Shown: positions 1 through 9,694, numbered from the stretch's first letter. The stretch: 64,000 bases of DNA from Tubulanus polymorphus (GCF_964204645.1 NW_027437440.1:62001-126000); one strand, 5' to 3'. Notes: a model not told the origin generated them from the letters alone. Program-made: numbers and translations.

Positions 1-1
1 A

Positions 2-307
2 AACGGTGATTCTCTGCTCAATCCTGTTACCTCTGCGCAATTGCATCCGCGTGATTTCACTACGAAATTGGGCTATTCATTCCCCAGCACACAGTATACA
101 GACGAACAGATGAGATTACAAACCGAAGTTGGTTTTGCTGGCCAGTTCCTTGTTACAACACAAGAAGACGGTGGTTGTTTGTTCAGCAAACCTGACGATA
201 TCAGCGGTACCAATTATTATGTCCGGTCTCCACTCAACTACTCCAGAGAGACTGTGATGCCACCGGTGGGAACAACTGGCCCAGCTCCCGGTACATTTAT
301 AGTGTAA
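2..307 (+). CDS. C-terminal end of an unidentified protein (partial)
   Basis: The reading frame is open from the first bases of the window to a TAA at 305-307, so this is the 3' end of a gene that starts upstream; no ATG lies near the left edge and the first Met codons are internal. About 101 residues are visible. They contain many Pro, Gly and Thr residues, no transmembrane segment and no motif I recognise. The next gene starts 180 bp downstream on the same strand, with an AACTTCC hairpin between them. A structural (capsid-type) protein would fit the position at the head of a block of apparent late genes, but that is only a guess. Confidence 0.6.
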   Translation, partial: NGDSLLNPVTSAQLHPRDFTTKLGYSFPSTQYTDEQMRLQTEVGFAGQFLVTTQEDGGCLFSKPDDISGTNYYVRSPLNYSRETVMPPVGTTGPAPGTFIV

Positions 308-442
308 AAAAGTGTATCTGCGTTCTAACTTCCTAATTGGTGGTGGAAAATTTGTGTTTTTGGAAAAGTGGTGTTTGAAAAAATTTTCTAAGTCCAACAT
401 TTACATCCTTGTTTTAACTTCTTGGTTATAACTTCCGTATTG

Positions 443-482
443 TAACTTCCTGAATGAAAAGGTGGTCTTGAACAGGAAGTTA
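443..482. promoter_or_regulatory. AACTTCC hairpin just before a start codon
   Basis: TAACTTCCTG at 443-452 is perfectly complementary to CAGGAAGTTA at 473-482, with a 20-nt loop. The right arm ends four bases before the ATG at 487. Single copies of the same core lie at about 328, 418 and 431, and an AAATTTTCTAAGTCC block is at 381-395. This is one of many such pairs in the untranslated regions of the virus-like genes. Confidence 0.55.
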
Positions 483-486
483 GAAA

Positions 487-1329
487 ATGGCTGATAGTAT
501 TACTCTGGACGATGCCGAAAACACACCGATCGGCTACCCGTATATGACGTTTGCAGATGCATACAATCACTACATTTTCCATGGGAATATTATGACAACG
601 AACACGTCTGCGAGCAGTAATATGATGGCCGGTGGTACCACGTGCACTTATTGCAACGCAATTTTGGATAAGGAACAGAAAGTACACGACACGATCACCA
701 GATTTATGATACAAGAGCCTCTGGTGGAGGTGATCATCAGACACTGTTACGAACATTTCAATGTACAATGCGCAGGTTCGAATAGCCCAATTTTGCAAAA
801 GGGTCAACTGTCTCGTGACCAATGCATACAGATTTTAAAAAGATGGAAAGAAGAACGAAATGTATCGACCAGCGAAGAGTACTACAAATCGTGTCGAAAT
901 AAGTTGACTACGATGATCAAAGATCATTTCCCCGGCTGCGAAAAATTTTTAGATTTAATAAAGGACCTACCAAAACACCTGTGGCAGTACACTCCGCTGG
1001 TCGAACATACCGAGCTGTTTAAAAACGCTAAAAAACGTTATTCGAACTTGTGTCCAGGCGGTGGTACGAAACTTCCTGATCCAAACATATTGGAATGCGG
1101 TGATTATTTTTTTCTAACATACCTTACCTGTTTAAACGGATTGACGGCGATAAATCCAGCTGGTTATAGATTTTCTCTATTTGGAGAAAGTATACCGAGA
1201 CAAACGATAGTGCACCTTCTCGAGACGAAACTGAATCTGAGGCGGTATAAACAGATAATTTCGAAAATCTTGGATTCAGTAGATTTTGATATTAACGAAA
1301 CGGATTTTATCTGGGATCAACATCAGTGA
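487..1329 (+). CDS. unidentified 280-aa protein with Cys/His-rich N-terminal third
   Basis: ATG at 487 follows a GGAAGTTAGAAA leader and has A at -3 and G at +4, a good eukaryotic initiation context. The protein has a CxxC pair near residue 55 (TCTYCNA) and further Cys/His residues around residues 75-100, which could bind zinc; the C-terminal half is mixed helical. No transmembrane segment or catalytic signature is visible. It ends 29 bp before the next gene on the same strand, so the two may be co-transcribed. I do not recognise the family. Its place beside other unknown genes upstream of the polymerase suggests a virion or DNA-packaging role, by inference only. Confidence 0.7.
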   Translation: MADSITLDDAENTPIGYPYMTFADAYNHYIFHGNIMTTNTSASSNMMAGGTTCTYCNAILDKEQKVHDTITRFMIQEPLVEVIIRHCYEHFNVQCAGSNSPILQKGQLSRDQCIQILKRWKEERNVSTSEEYYKSCRNKLTTMIKDHFPGCEKFLDLIKDLPKHLWQYTPLVEHTELFKNAKKRYSNLCPGGGTKLPDPNILECGDYFFLTYLTCLNGLTAINPAGYRFSLFGESIPRQTIVHLLETKLNLRRYKQIISKILDSVDFDINETDFIWDQHQ

Positions 1330-1358
1330 CGTAGTAGCAGCGTGATTTTATTTTCAAT

Positions 1359-2600
1359 ATGATGCGCCATACCGCAAAGAGCCGACTCGGTCGGTTGGTC
1401 TCGAAGCCATACGAAAAAGTAAGCAAAGAAAGCAGACTGTTGACGAATCCTAAAAATATCTTTGTACAACACGATCACGCATATCCCGATGGTTTTGCTA
1501 ATGAAAACGACACGAAAAGACTGTACTTGAAGCAAATCCAGGCTGTAAATTTCAACCACGATGGCATAAATCTTGACTTTGGAAAAGCATTACAAGCGAC
1601 GATAGAAAAGAAACCACCCATATGTGCGGGTTATAAAAATATTGCACTGAAGGAAAATACCTACTACTCTTCATCGAACGCGGGTACGAATGTGACGTGT
1701 GTGAATACCGGTCCCTCACCGATGACAATCGCTACCGAATTGGCCGTGGTGCCACCTGTTTGTGATTCGGTCCGGTTCGTGAGACACGAAGTGGAAAAGG
1801 GAAAGAAAGATGCCAAGGACGATTATGTGATGTTTCCCCTGCAGACCGTCAACCGAAATGATTACAACAAATTCCTCAACGAACTTTTCAACTATCTTCG
1901 AACTATGAAGTACTTGTGGGATATGTTTAGTGACGACGTGACGGGTGGATACAGTCGTAATAGGCGATTGGGACCCGAAAGAGATGTTGACACCCGTTTG
2001 GTCGGTGTGGAACTGGAGCGTGCGAAAATTGCCTTCCAGTATCAAATCAATAAATACGCTGCGAGTCTCATGAAAAGTAACGAAATTTATCAAGACATCG
2101 CCACTGCGGTTACTCGACACAGGAAGGAGACCAATTTTGAAATAAGCGACTACCATATCACGAAAGCTCTCCTCGACGTCTACGACACGTGGATTTTGGA
2201 CATTACCAACTACCAGCAGTTACTGACCCCACACGATTTCTTTAAATCTGTTTACAAGATTTTGGAAGTTGTGAAAGCATTTGCCCAGGAAGACACCGAA
2301 GAGCTGAAAAACTCAATGGAGGATTATCTCAAAGAAATTGGAAACGAACATTTTAGCGCATCGAAAGATCCGACATTCACGAGTACCATGGGTATATCAC
2401 CCATGATAAATGCCGAAGACGATAAAATGACAGAACTGTTGGACACGCTATACACTTCTAACGATATCGTGAAGAAAGTGTGCGCCTATTTCGATTCGTT
2501 CAATTTACCCTGTGTCGGTAACATCGCTGAGCTACGTACTGATGTTAATACCCAGGATTGTGTGAAGCCCAAGGGTGAAATGTACATTTACTTGAAGTAA
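1359..2600 (+). CDS. unidentified 413-aa protein, possible structural protein
   Basis: The ORF starts with two adjacent Met codons at 1359 and 1362 and runs to TAA at 2598-2600. The N-terminus is basic (about residues 4-25), the middle (about 165-330) is predicted helical with many Tyr, Phe and acidic residues, and the C-terminus is acidic. There are no obvious metal-binding clusters, signal peptide or membrane segment. It lies 29 bp after the preceding ORF and is followed by a 359-bp gap holding a strong AACTTCC hairpin. A capsid or triplex-type role would suit a herpesvirus-like block, but no motif supports a specific name. Confidence 0.7.
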   Translation: MMRHTAKSRLGRLVSKPYEKVSKESRLLTNPKNIFVQHDHAYPDGFANENDTKRLYLKQIQAVNFNHDGINLDFGKALQATIEKKPPICAGYKNIALKENTYYSSSNAGTNVTCVNTGPSPMTIATELAVVPPVCDSVRFVRHEVEKGKKDAKDDYVMFPLQTVNRNDYNKFLNELFNYLRTMKYLWDMFSDDVTGGYSRNRRLGPERDVDTRLVGVELERAKIAFQYQINKYAASLMKSNEIYQDIATAVTRHRKETNFEISDYHITKALLDVYDTWILDITNYQQLLTPHDFFKSVYKILEVVKAFAQEDTEELKNSMEDYLKEIGNEHFSASKDPTFTSTMGISPMINAEDDKMTELLDTLYTSNDIVKKVCAYFDSFNLPCVGNIAELRTDVNTQDCVKPKGEMYIYLK

Positions 2601-2959
2601 AATATCTAAGAATATTTATGAACCCATGAACTATTATTCCTGTGTTGAAAAACTGTGAATTTGCTGCGAAGAAAAAAATGTAAAATTTTCGAAAAATTTT
2701 CTAAGTCCATTTGTACTGGAAATCTATATGTCTAACTTCCGCTTTCGAACACCCTTTTTATTTTGCTTTCAAAGCGGAAGTTAGAGACTTTGGTTTCCTA
2801 TACAAATGGGCTTTGAAAATTTTCAGCACTATGTGTACATATCTTTGTGACTATGTTAGTTTTTGTTTTTTCTGTATAATAAAAAGCATGAATAAAAATG
2901 TATTTGTAATACAAATCTGTTTTAAAATATTTCTCTACTCGTAGCCCGTCTTTGCCACC
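2601..2959. promoter_or_regulatory. intergenic region with 15-bp AACTTCC inverted repeat and Kozak start
   Basis: An AAATTTTCTAAGTCCATTTGTAC block sits at about 2695-2717; 22 of its bases recur at about 63934-63955. An inverted repeat follows: TCTAACTTCCGCTTT at 2731-2745 pairs perfectly with AAAGCGGAAGTTAGA at 2771-2785 around a 25-nt loop. AATAAAA sequences near 2880-2900 could serve the upstream gene as poly(A) signals. The region ends in GCCACC directly before the ATG at 2960, a textbook animal Kozak context. Confidence 0.5.
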
Positions 2960-5900
2960 ATGTATTCCATTTATAAAGGGCTGGTGCAAGGTGCGCCCAC
3001 CATAAACATCATGCGACCAGATTTAAACGAACACGATCTCAATAAGACACTAAAATTACATTGTGTACCACGTACCGACCCCAAATTTCCAGTTGAGATC
3101 GTTTTCCCCGCAGTGTCGTCGCTCATGGCGGTGCAGCACCTTTTTAGAGACGGCGAGTCATGGTCGCATTACGGTAACGTCCTGTTTAAACACATAGACA
3201 GGATGAGTGACATTCTAATAAACGTTATACTCATACAGTTGGTAGATTCGTTGGAACCCAGGGTGGTAGAAGTCGAAATGGATGACCAAGACCAGAGTGA
3301 CGAGGGCCAAGGCGTTGGTATAGGGACTACGACTCACACGGCTGCGGTACTGGGGTTAAATAAGACCTCCTCAGTCGATTATTCCAAGTTGGTAAAATCA
3401 GCGATGGTCGGTGGTCGGAAAGCAATGACGATTAGGGACGTGGACATAAAAAAAAGTCAAGCGATCAAGGAAAAAACCAATTTTTATCTAAACTTGTTCA
3501 ACAAGTCGAATATCTACGCAGCTTTGCATAAACTGGTGGCAGATTTTCGAAGGTGTATGTGTTGGATGTTTTCGATGGGTGTTGTTCCGCTTAGACATCT
3601 CAAAACACGTGAAGATTTTCTAAAACAGTGTGTACTACCGAATATGGAGGAGATAATTAGAATTTTTGCCAGTGATAATGCGTCGAAAACAGATGAAATG
3701 AAAGAGACCATAGTTCAATTCTTCGCCAATGTGATACGAATCACACCTGAAATTTCATGTGTGAAAGAGGATAAAATCCATCTGTTGATGACAGAATACG
3801 CAGGAAATGTTCACTTGACAAATTTCGACGGTGATGTGATCGAATACCTCAAATTTTCGAGTGATATTGAAACACGTGGTATATACGGCGCATACGGAAC
3901 GAAAATCGATCTACAGCGAGAAAATTCTGTGTTTTTACAGCCTGGTGGTGGTCTGAATGATGAAAAAGTGTCTCCCAAACGTGAACTGGGACCCAATTGG
4001 GGTGGGGCATCTAGAAAGAGTGCGAAAAAAGAAAATGGCAAAAATAACGAAGTGATATACGACTTTACAAAAAAAACTGAATCTTTCGTTGCCAAAATGT
4101 TTCCCCACGAATGCAAGTACAAATTTGCAGAAAATATGAACACGAATCAAAACATCAAGACTGGAAATCAAACATTGATCGTTGTAAAAACACTCTCGCC
4201 TTCAGAAATGGCTGCTGCGGCTGAGAAGACTAAATCAAAGCTATCTTCGTCCGATGCAGATAAAGAATTGACTAAAATCGAAAAAACGATGAGCAAACAG
4301 GATGAAATGACCATGAAAAACGCCCTGAAAGATAATCCTACGCTGGCCTACATAGCTCAGAAAAAGGGCATCGGTAATTTACAGGACCTACTCGAAACCA
4401 ATACCGAATTAGATGCCACGGCTCTCGAATTAGTGCTTCTGAATCAGTCACGAGAGGATATCGATAGACGTGAGAGAATAAATTCACTCAATGCTAATTT
4501 CGTATCGGGTCAGAACGGTAGAAGCAGTGCACTTAAGAATTCTATAGACGATACCCTTGCAAAACTGCGTGACAGAAGTGCTACAATGTTGTCCAATGGT
4601 ACAGGAACCCCCATCATGTCGCAACAGAAGACCAGTGCAATGGATTCCGTTACACTGTCAACCTCTGGTGTGGATGTGAACGGTGTAAAAACTAGAAACC
4701 AAAAACGAAAAAAATGGGAAGAGAAGAAATTAGAGGAGGAACTGCATGAACAGCGAGGTAAAGTGGCGAAATTGGAAAAACAATTGCAGGCGTGTGGACA
4801 CGAGTTTGAAAATTTGAAATCGAAAAATCTGGACTTGGCTATGAATTATAAAGTGTGCAAACAAGATGCCGATGAGAAAGGAAAACTCTGCGATAAATAT
4901 CAAAAGGCCTTGGATAAAATGAAAAAAAGTCTGGATGAGAAATCTGAAAAAAACGAATTCATGCGAAATTTGCTCACAGACATGCTCACACATGCCAGAC
5001 TTTCCAGACAGGAAAGGGAATTGTTTCTAGACCTGTTCAATCAAATGAGCATATTCAACATGCGTGATTTCATGGAAACGTCCGGTTACGATACCTTAAA
5101 CCCACAGTCACTAGTGCAATCGATGATGCGAATGATCGGTAGCACGGACGAATCTGGGGTATACGGTAGTCGTAGATTTAAAGCGAATCGAAAGAAAACT
5201 CCACAAACCATAAGTGCAACTACAGTGGAGAATGTTATGGCTGGGAACAACATCATGAGTCGACCTGTTTTTTCTATGACGAAATCATACGATGAAATGA
5301 GTTTTCAAAATTCACTTCTGCCTCACCCATGGATGAAGGACCGATTAATAAACGAATGCGTTCGAGAATTGGACGAGTTGCATAAATCACCACCGAATAT
5401 CAAAATGGACACGTTGCCATTAAAAATTATCGATGTTAACACAAGTCTTAGAGGTGAGGCCAGAAGTATGGAAGCTACATACAAGTCTATGGCTCAACTT
5501 AATAACGAAGCCCTAATGAACCCCCAAGACTCTACAGCGCATTTAAAACATCTCATTCGAACCGATCGTTTCCAAACCGAAGGTCTGGGTGCCTTTGCTG
5601 GTGCTGGTGGTACTGACCCTAGCAATCTCATAGGTATACCAGGTATTACAATGGACCAGGCCGAAAACCATGTGCAATATATGAACGCTTTTATGCCGAA
5701 ACCTACAGATGTGAAACATATAGGCGAACAACTGCAAACCATGTGGCAGCAGCAGATCATCAGAGAACTTGCGCTCATACCCGAAGCCTATGATGAAAAC
5801 GGTCGAACCATGCTACCCTTCCTGTCTTCGACGTCCATAGATAAATTGGCCATCACATATGCTTCCATTGCACTTGGTCACATTATAAATTTCAACCCAG

Positions 5901-6076
5901 AAAATTACTTACCGATGATGGGCGTGATGGAAAAAGAGTATCAGCTAGGCGCATTTGACGGCAGTATTAGGGACCTCTTACAGAAGTACTTCATGGACAA
6001 AACTATTTTTGTTATCAAACCAGGAAGTCCGAGCAACAACAATTTCAGCGGCCAACAACACCAACAACATTCATAA
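2960..6076 (+). CDS. large 1038-aa protein with central coiled coil
   Basis: ATG at 2960 is preceded by GCCACC. The N-terminal ~330 residues look globular. Residues ~330-470 are Lys/Ser/Glu-rich and probably disordered. Residues ~570-690 form a long Lys/Glu-rich helix with heptad-like spacing, very likely a coiled coil. The C-terminal ~300 residues are globular again, with Met- and Gln-rich stretches and a Gln/His-rich end. There is no signal peptide, membrane segment, Walker motif or protease triad that I can place. The tripartite plan (globular, coiled coil, globular) and size would suit a tegument or internal virion protein, but I do not recognise the family. The next gene begins 49 bp downstream. 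Confidence 0.75.
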   Translation: MYSIYKGLVQGAPTINIMRPDLNEHDLNKTLKLHCVPRTDPKFPVEIVFPAVSSLMAVQHLFRDGESWSHYGNVLFKHIDRMSDILINVILIQLVDSLEPRVVEVEMDDQDQSDEGQGVGIGTTTHTAAVLGLNKTSSVDYSKLVKSAMVGGRKAMTIRDVDIKKSQAIKEKTNFYLNLFNKSNIYAALHKLVADFRRCMCWMFSMGVVPLRHLKTREDFLKQCVLPNMEEIIRIFASDNASKTDEMKETIVQFFANVIRITPEISCVKEDKIHLLMTEYAGNVHLTNFDGDVIEYLKFSSDIETRGIYGAYGTKIDLQRENSVFLQPGGGLNDEKVSPKRELGPNWGGASRKSAKKENGKNNEVIYDFTKKTESFVAKMFPHECKYKFAENMNTNQNIKTGNQTLIVVKTLSPSEMAAAAEKTKSKLSSSDADKELTKIEKTMSKQDEMTMKNALKDNPTLAYIAQKKGIGNLQDLLETNTELDATALELVLLNQSREDIDRRERINSLNANFVSGQNGRSSALKNSIDDTLAKLRDRSATMLSNGTGTPIMSQQKTSAMDSVTLSTSGVDVNGVKTRNQKRKKWEEKKLEEELHEQRGKVAKLEKQLQACGHEFENLKSKNLDLAMNYKVCKQDADEKGKLCDKYQKALDKMKKSLDEKSEKNEFMRNLLTDMLTHARLSRQERELFLDLFNQMSIFNMRDFMETSGYDTLNPQSLVQSMMRMIGSTDESGVYGSRRFKANRKKTPQTISATTVENVMAGNNIMSRPVFSMTKSYDEMSFQNSLLPHPWMKDRLINECVRELDELHKSPPNIKMDTLPLKIIDVNTSLRGEARSMEATYKSMAQLNNEALMNPQDSTAHLKHLIRTDRFQTEGLGAFAGAGGTDPSNLIGIPGITMDQAENHVQYMNAFMPKPTDVKHIGEQLQTMWQQQIIRELALIPEAYDENGRTMLPFLSSTSIDKLAITYASIALGHIINFNPENYLPMMGVMEKEYQLGAFDGSIRDLLQKYFMDKTIFVIKPGSPSNNNFSGQQHQQHS

Positions 6077-6124
6077 TTACGAAAACATTGCTCCATACAA
6101 CGTCACTTACCTAACGTTCTTGCA

Positions 6125-6583
6125 ATGGCTGATCAACACGTAGTCTTTCTCAACTTGGCTGATCTGCATGGAAAGATGACGTCCATGAAGGTATCTGAAA
6201 TCCAGAATAAGAAGATAACAGTATGTGTACAAAATTTTGCACGTGCTAAAGATTACATGGAAATTTTGGGCTATTGTCGAATGGATATGTCCGTGAAATC
6301 GTATATAATAGATTACGGAATCGAATTTATGGCAATGATGCTTGTTGGACTTAACCCACTTGACTATGTATGGCGTGGAAAGTTTCAGGCACTCGTGTCC
6401 AAAAATTCAAGATTAAAGAATATGCATGAAAAATGTAAGGCGTTGATGTATGCTGATAAGACCGATGAGAAAACTTTCGAAAATATCAAGAAATTCTGGA
6501 TATCGATATCTGAACAAAAAACACCTACAGATAGCGCTATCGATGCTGTAAACAATTATTTTAATGTTATGATCTGCGAATGA
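6125..6583 (+). CDS. unidentified 152-aa protein
   Basis: ATG at 6125 has C at -3 and G at +4 (GCAATGGCT). The product is a compact, Met-rich, probably alpha-helical protein without Cys clusters, membrane segments or low-complexity sequence. It lies between the coiled-coil protein (49 bp upstream) and a Pro-rich protein that begins seven bases after its stop, so the three genes are tightly packed on one strand and could share a transcript. No family is recognised. Confidence 0.65.
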   Translation: MADQHVVFLNLADLHGKMTSMKVSEIQNKKITVCVQNFARAKDYMEILGYCRMDMSVKSYIIDYGIEFMAMMLVGLNPLDYVWRGKFQALVSKNSRLKNMHEKCKALMYADKTDEKTFENIKKFWISISEQKTPTDSAIDAVNNYFNVMICE

Positions 6584-6589
6584 AGAAAA

Positions 6590-7207
6590 ATGTTAAAACA
6601 TTACCGTAAGAACCAACAGCAACGGCGGCGTCTCCTGCTTTCTGATATTTCTTCTCCTGTGTCGGCACCACCAGAACCACCGCCAACACCATCAATACCA
6701 CTATTACCACCATCAGCACCTTCTGCGCCAAAGATCCCACCCAGACCTAACCTCCTTTCGAAGGTGACGTCGCATCTCATAAACGTGGTCGAACGACAGA
6801 CGAAAAGTGTTGCAGGATCAGTATCTGGGTCAAACCAGGGATTAATATCGTATAAACCTTTGTCACAGAAGGAGGATGAGGAGGATGGTTATGATGACTT
6901 TGACGATAGTGACGAATGGGATACCGAAGTTGATGTCGAAACCAGTAAAACAAAAAAATCAACAGCACTGGCATCAACACCAACGACGCAATCCCAATTC
7001 CCAGCTCCACCTCCTCCACGAGTGTTTCTAGGATCATTGGAATTTTGTGAAATCGAATTGCGAGAGAAAAACGGACAATTTCGTGGCATTTTCTACTGTA
7101 CTCGTGAATTGGGGAATCTTCTGACGTTCAAAAACAATACGAAACTTGTTGTCGACGCTGCTAACATAAGAAAAGTAACATTAGAAGGTAGTAATTTATG
7201 TCTGTGA
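6590..7207 (+). CDS. Pro-rich and acidic 205-aa protein
   Basis: The start ATG at 6590 lies seven bases after the previous stop. Residues ~20-55 are a Pro/Ser-rich linker, residues ~95-120 are a strongly acidic Asp/Glu stretch, and residues ~140-147 contain another poly-Pro segment. The C-terminal ~60 residues look folded (beta-rich, alternating hydrophobics). This disordered-linker plus small C-terminal domain plan is typical of viral adaptor or regulatory proteins. An AATAAA lies just after the stop (near 7219). No family is recognised. Confidence 0.65.
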   Translation: MLKHYRKNQQQRRRLLLSDISSPVSAPPEPPPTPSIPLLPPSAPSAPKIPPRPNLLSKVTSHLINVVERQTKSVAGSVSGSNQGLISYKPLSQKEDEEDGYDDFDDSDEWDTEVDVETSKTKKSTALASTPTTQSQFPAPPPPRVFLGSLEFCEIELREKNGQFRGIFYCTRELGNLLTFKNNTKLVVDAANIRKVTLEGSNLCL

Positions 7208-7322
7208 ATGTAAATAGGTAAATAAATTATATATCTGCTAATTCTTTTGTTTTGCTTTGGTTTTTGTATGTGGCTTTTTCAAAGTCGGTTTCTAGGTTTG
7301 TTTCTAAGCTGCTGCTTCCAAT

Positions 7323-7979
7323 ATGGCCCAAGCCATGTTAACACATCCATCGGGACCCACCAAGGCGTCTGTTATACCTCTCCAATGGCAACGTACGGCG
7401 AGTAACATGAATGATTTGGACCCAGAGTGTGAAGTGTATCTTTACGAAGATATACTCTGTTACTCGACTCAAAAGCAATTCGAAAATCATGGCAAAGCAT
7501 CCCCCCTAAAATCTGCGAGGGGCATTGTAATTGGTATGCACCCGAAGTTTGCCAGGCGCACCAAACCCCCAACAATGGGTCGAAAATTGGTTGTGCTCAT
7601 GGTATGGAGCTATTCTGGCCTATTGGGTAACAAATGTGATGCGCATACTAACCTACTGCTAATTGATTTCCGTAAAGACGCACCACCATTCGATTTGTAT
7701 ATCTATGAACCGATCGAAGTCTCCGAAGAACATACCCGTTTTAAATCCTGGCCTAGATTGATACGTGAGATGGCTAGAAAATCGAAGGACACTGGTAAAA
7801 AGATTGTTGACAAAGCAGCGAAAACCGTCGTCTTCCATGGATCGCAGACAATAGAGGAGAACACTTGTTTTGCTAATGTAACAGACACAGCCGCAGAACT
7901 GGCATCCCTCAGTGCAGACGATGCATTGAAGATGTTGTACGAAAAATGTGAGAATTATGAGATCGTTGACACGAAATAA
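7323..7979 (+). CDS. possible Ulp1/adenain-like cysteine peptidase, 218 aa
   Basis: The start ATG at 7323 has A at -3 and G at +4. The central segment HTNLLLIDFRK (His108, Asp115) followed by YEP (Glu129) resembles the His...Glu/Asp half of viral and cellular C48-like peptidases, where a strand carrying the catalytic His precedes an FEP- or YEP-type strand. Further on, Gln165 is followed seven residues later by Cys172, the order expected for the oxyanion Gln and nucleophile Cys. The length (~220 aa) also suits a single peptidase domain. The spacing is unusual and the usual CG after the Gln is missing (CFAN), so the call is tentative. It converges with the minus-strand gene at 7998-8402; an AATAAAG at 8027-8033 could be its poly(A) signal. 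Confidence 0.5.
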   Translation: MAQAMLTHPSGPTKASVIPLQWQRTASNMNDLDPECEVYLYEDILCYSTQKQFENHGKASPLKSARGIVIGMHPKFARRTKPPTMGRKLVVLMVWSYSGLLGNKCDAHTNLLLIDFRKDAPPFDLYIYEPIEVSEEHTRFKSWPRLIREMARKSKDTGKKIVDKAAKTVVFHGSQTIEENTCFANVTDTAAELASLSADDALKMLYEKCENYEIVDTK

Positions 7980-7997
7980 CGAAGATGGACAAAGATG

Positions 7998-8402
7998 TTA
8001 CTGTATAAAGTGTATAAAATTGTCCAAATAAAGTTGAAATTCATGTACATATTTACACACAGACACAATAATATATGCTAGTGCGAGTGGTGTGAGACAT
8101 GTGCTGGACAGAAGAGCCTCCTTGTTCGTCAATTTTCGTACACCATATCGAATACGAAGGCGGTGAGCCAGTTCACGTATTGTGACGAATATCATCATTT
8201 TCGTTAATGCAATTGGTGTATCGCTGATATTAATTCGCAGTTTCTTTTGTACATCCACAGTTTTTTTTCGCAGATTTCTTTGTGGGTGCCCCCTTTTTAC
8301 GCATTCAGTTCCATCGTTTTCATCTGTAACACCATTTACAACAGTTCCCGTGTTTTCATCGTTCACGGTGAATGCACGTAGAGATAATGGATATGATTCC
8401 AT
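7998..8402 (-). CDS. small basic protein with hydrophobic C-terminal segment
   Basis: The ATG at 8402 (minus strand) gives 134 residues; an upstream non-ATG extension to 8501 is possible but not needed. The N-terminal half is polar and basic (Arg/Lys-rich around residues 40-65). The C-terminal third contains a hydrophobic stretch (LTPLALAYIIVSVC) that could be a membrane anchor. It converges with the gene ending at 7979 and is followed upstream by another minus-strand gene, so the two minus-strand ORFs could be co-transcribed. Function unknown; it may be non-coding. Confidence 0.4.
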   Translation of the reverse strand: MESYPLSLRAFTVNDENTGTVVNGVTDENDGTECVKRGHPQRNLRKKTVDVQKKLRINISDTPIALTKMMIFVTIRELAHRLRIRYGVRKLTNKEALLSSTCLTPLALAYIIVSVCKYVHEFQLYLDNFIHFIQ

Positions 8403-8467
8403 ACTTGTGTTTAAAAAATGAACAAATACAGATATTTTCATTGAACAATTTACACGGGTTAATTTAT

Positions 8468-9694
8468 TCATGAAACAAATACATAATTGTGTCTCCAGCA
8501 TAGTGTTTGTACTCTGTTGATTTCAAACATATGTCTTTTAAAGTTTTCAAATTCTTCACGGGACAGGAACCGGTCCCATGGCAGGCCATTTTTACACATC
8601 GAGATTTCCAAGTCCAGAATATAGCTGCCTGTAATGTTTTTAACATCATGAAGCAAAGGATGGTGTGGGAATTTTACAACAGGCTTCTCAGTGTTGTTAT
8701 TGTTCGAATCTGTAGTGGCTGTAGGGGTGGTCTTGGTTTTTTCGAAAATGTTTCTAAGTCCATACCACTTTTCACACATTAAAGTAGAATGATCTTTGGT
8801 AATTGCCAATATATCTTTTTCGGACATTGATTTGGAAATATTATCCACTCCCATTTCCTTGGGCAATAGTTTTAAAGATGGTGGTGAAGGCGGAGGAGTC
8901 GATTGTACACTTGGTCGCTTCTTCTTTTTTGGCGTTGATGTTGGAGACGGTTGCTCCTGTTGCTTCGGTTTCTGCCTTTTCTGCTGCTGGTGCTGTAGCT
9001 GATCGGTCTGTATTTTTTCGAAGTATTCTATCAACGGTATAGTAGTTTTTTCCTTCGCAAACTTGGAGATGGCTGATTCTCTGTTGTATTTTCCTTTCAT
9101 ATGGGAATAGGTGAACCCGGGCTGTGGTTTGACAATACGAATTACACGTGTCTTCTTGTACTTTCCTTTAAAGTGTGGAAAATCGAAACCAGGTGGTGGT
9201 GTCTTCGGTTTAATTCGTTCGGGCTGCTTCTTAGTAGTTGATATAGTCGGTTGCAGATGTGGTGGTGGCGGTGCTGGTTTATTTAGGTTAAAGTTTTTAT
9301 ACTCTTTGAAATGCTGCCAATCGTAGATCTTTTTTATGTACAGTTCTAGAATAACGTCAAACATACACGACTGGGATGGCTTGCAATAGCATGCTAAACG
9401 TTTATTGGCAAATCTGTAGATATCCTTGTTGAGAAATACATCGTTCGTGATTAGAGTCTGACGGTACCAGTTTGTCAATTTTCGCTGTTCCTTTTCATTC
9501 TGCTGTTTCTGTACGAAGCGATGTTGTATAAGACCAGTCACTGGGTCTGGTTTTGTAGCCTGGAGACAGTGGAAATCGCAAACCATGTAGATGACATCGG
9601 AAGGATAGTATACTTTATCCTGTATATGTGTGCATTCTTTCAGTATATCCCATATACACACTCGTGTTGGGCACCCCATCACTTTTGGAGTCAT
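8468..9694 (-). CDS. Cys-motif protein with long Pro/Lys-rich linker (DUF4326-like?)
   Basis: ATG at 9694 on the minus strand, 408 aa. The N-terminal ~130 residues look globular and end in LACYCKPSQSCMFDVILELY, which resembles the CWCKP..CHGDVL signature of DUF4326-type proteins found in phages and large viruses; the first Cys pair and the Lys-Pro match, while the His is replaced. Residues ~150-290 are Pro/Lys/Gln-rich with several PPPP runs and repeated F(S/P)H(M/F)KGKYxxxR blocks. The C-terminal ~100 residues are globular again. The gene is divergent from the DNA polymerase; the ~230 bp between them (9695-9924) must hold both promoters. Function unknown. Confidence 0.6.
   Translation of the reverse strand: MTPKVMGCPTRVCIWDILKECTHIQDKVYYPSDVIYMVCDFHCLQATKPDPVTGLIQHRFVQKQQNEKEQRKLTNWYRQTLITNDVFLNKDIYRFANKRLACYCKPSQSCMFDVILELYIKKIYDWQHFKEYKNFNLNKPAPPPPHLQPTISTTKKQPERIKPKTPPPGFDFPHFKGKYKKTRVIRIVKPQPGFTYSHMKGKYNRESAISKFAKEKTTIPLIEYFEKIQTDQLQHQQQKRQKPKQQEQPSPTSTPKKKKRPSVQSTPPPSPPSLKLLPKEMGVDNISKSMSEKDILAITKDHSTLMCEKWYGLRNIFEKTKTTPTATTDSNNNNTEKPVVKFPHHPLLHDVKNITGSYILDLEISMCKNGLPWDRFLSREEFENFKRHMFEINRVQTLCWRHNYVFVS

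Noticed and set aside
8796-9326. Plus-strand Gly/Cys-rich frames
   Set aside because: They are complements of the Pro/Lys-rich linker of the minus-strand gene at 8468-9694.
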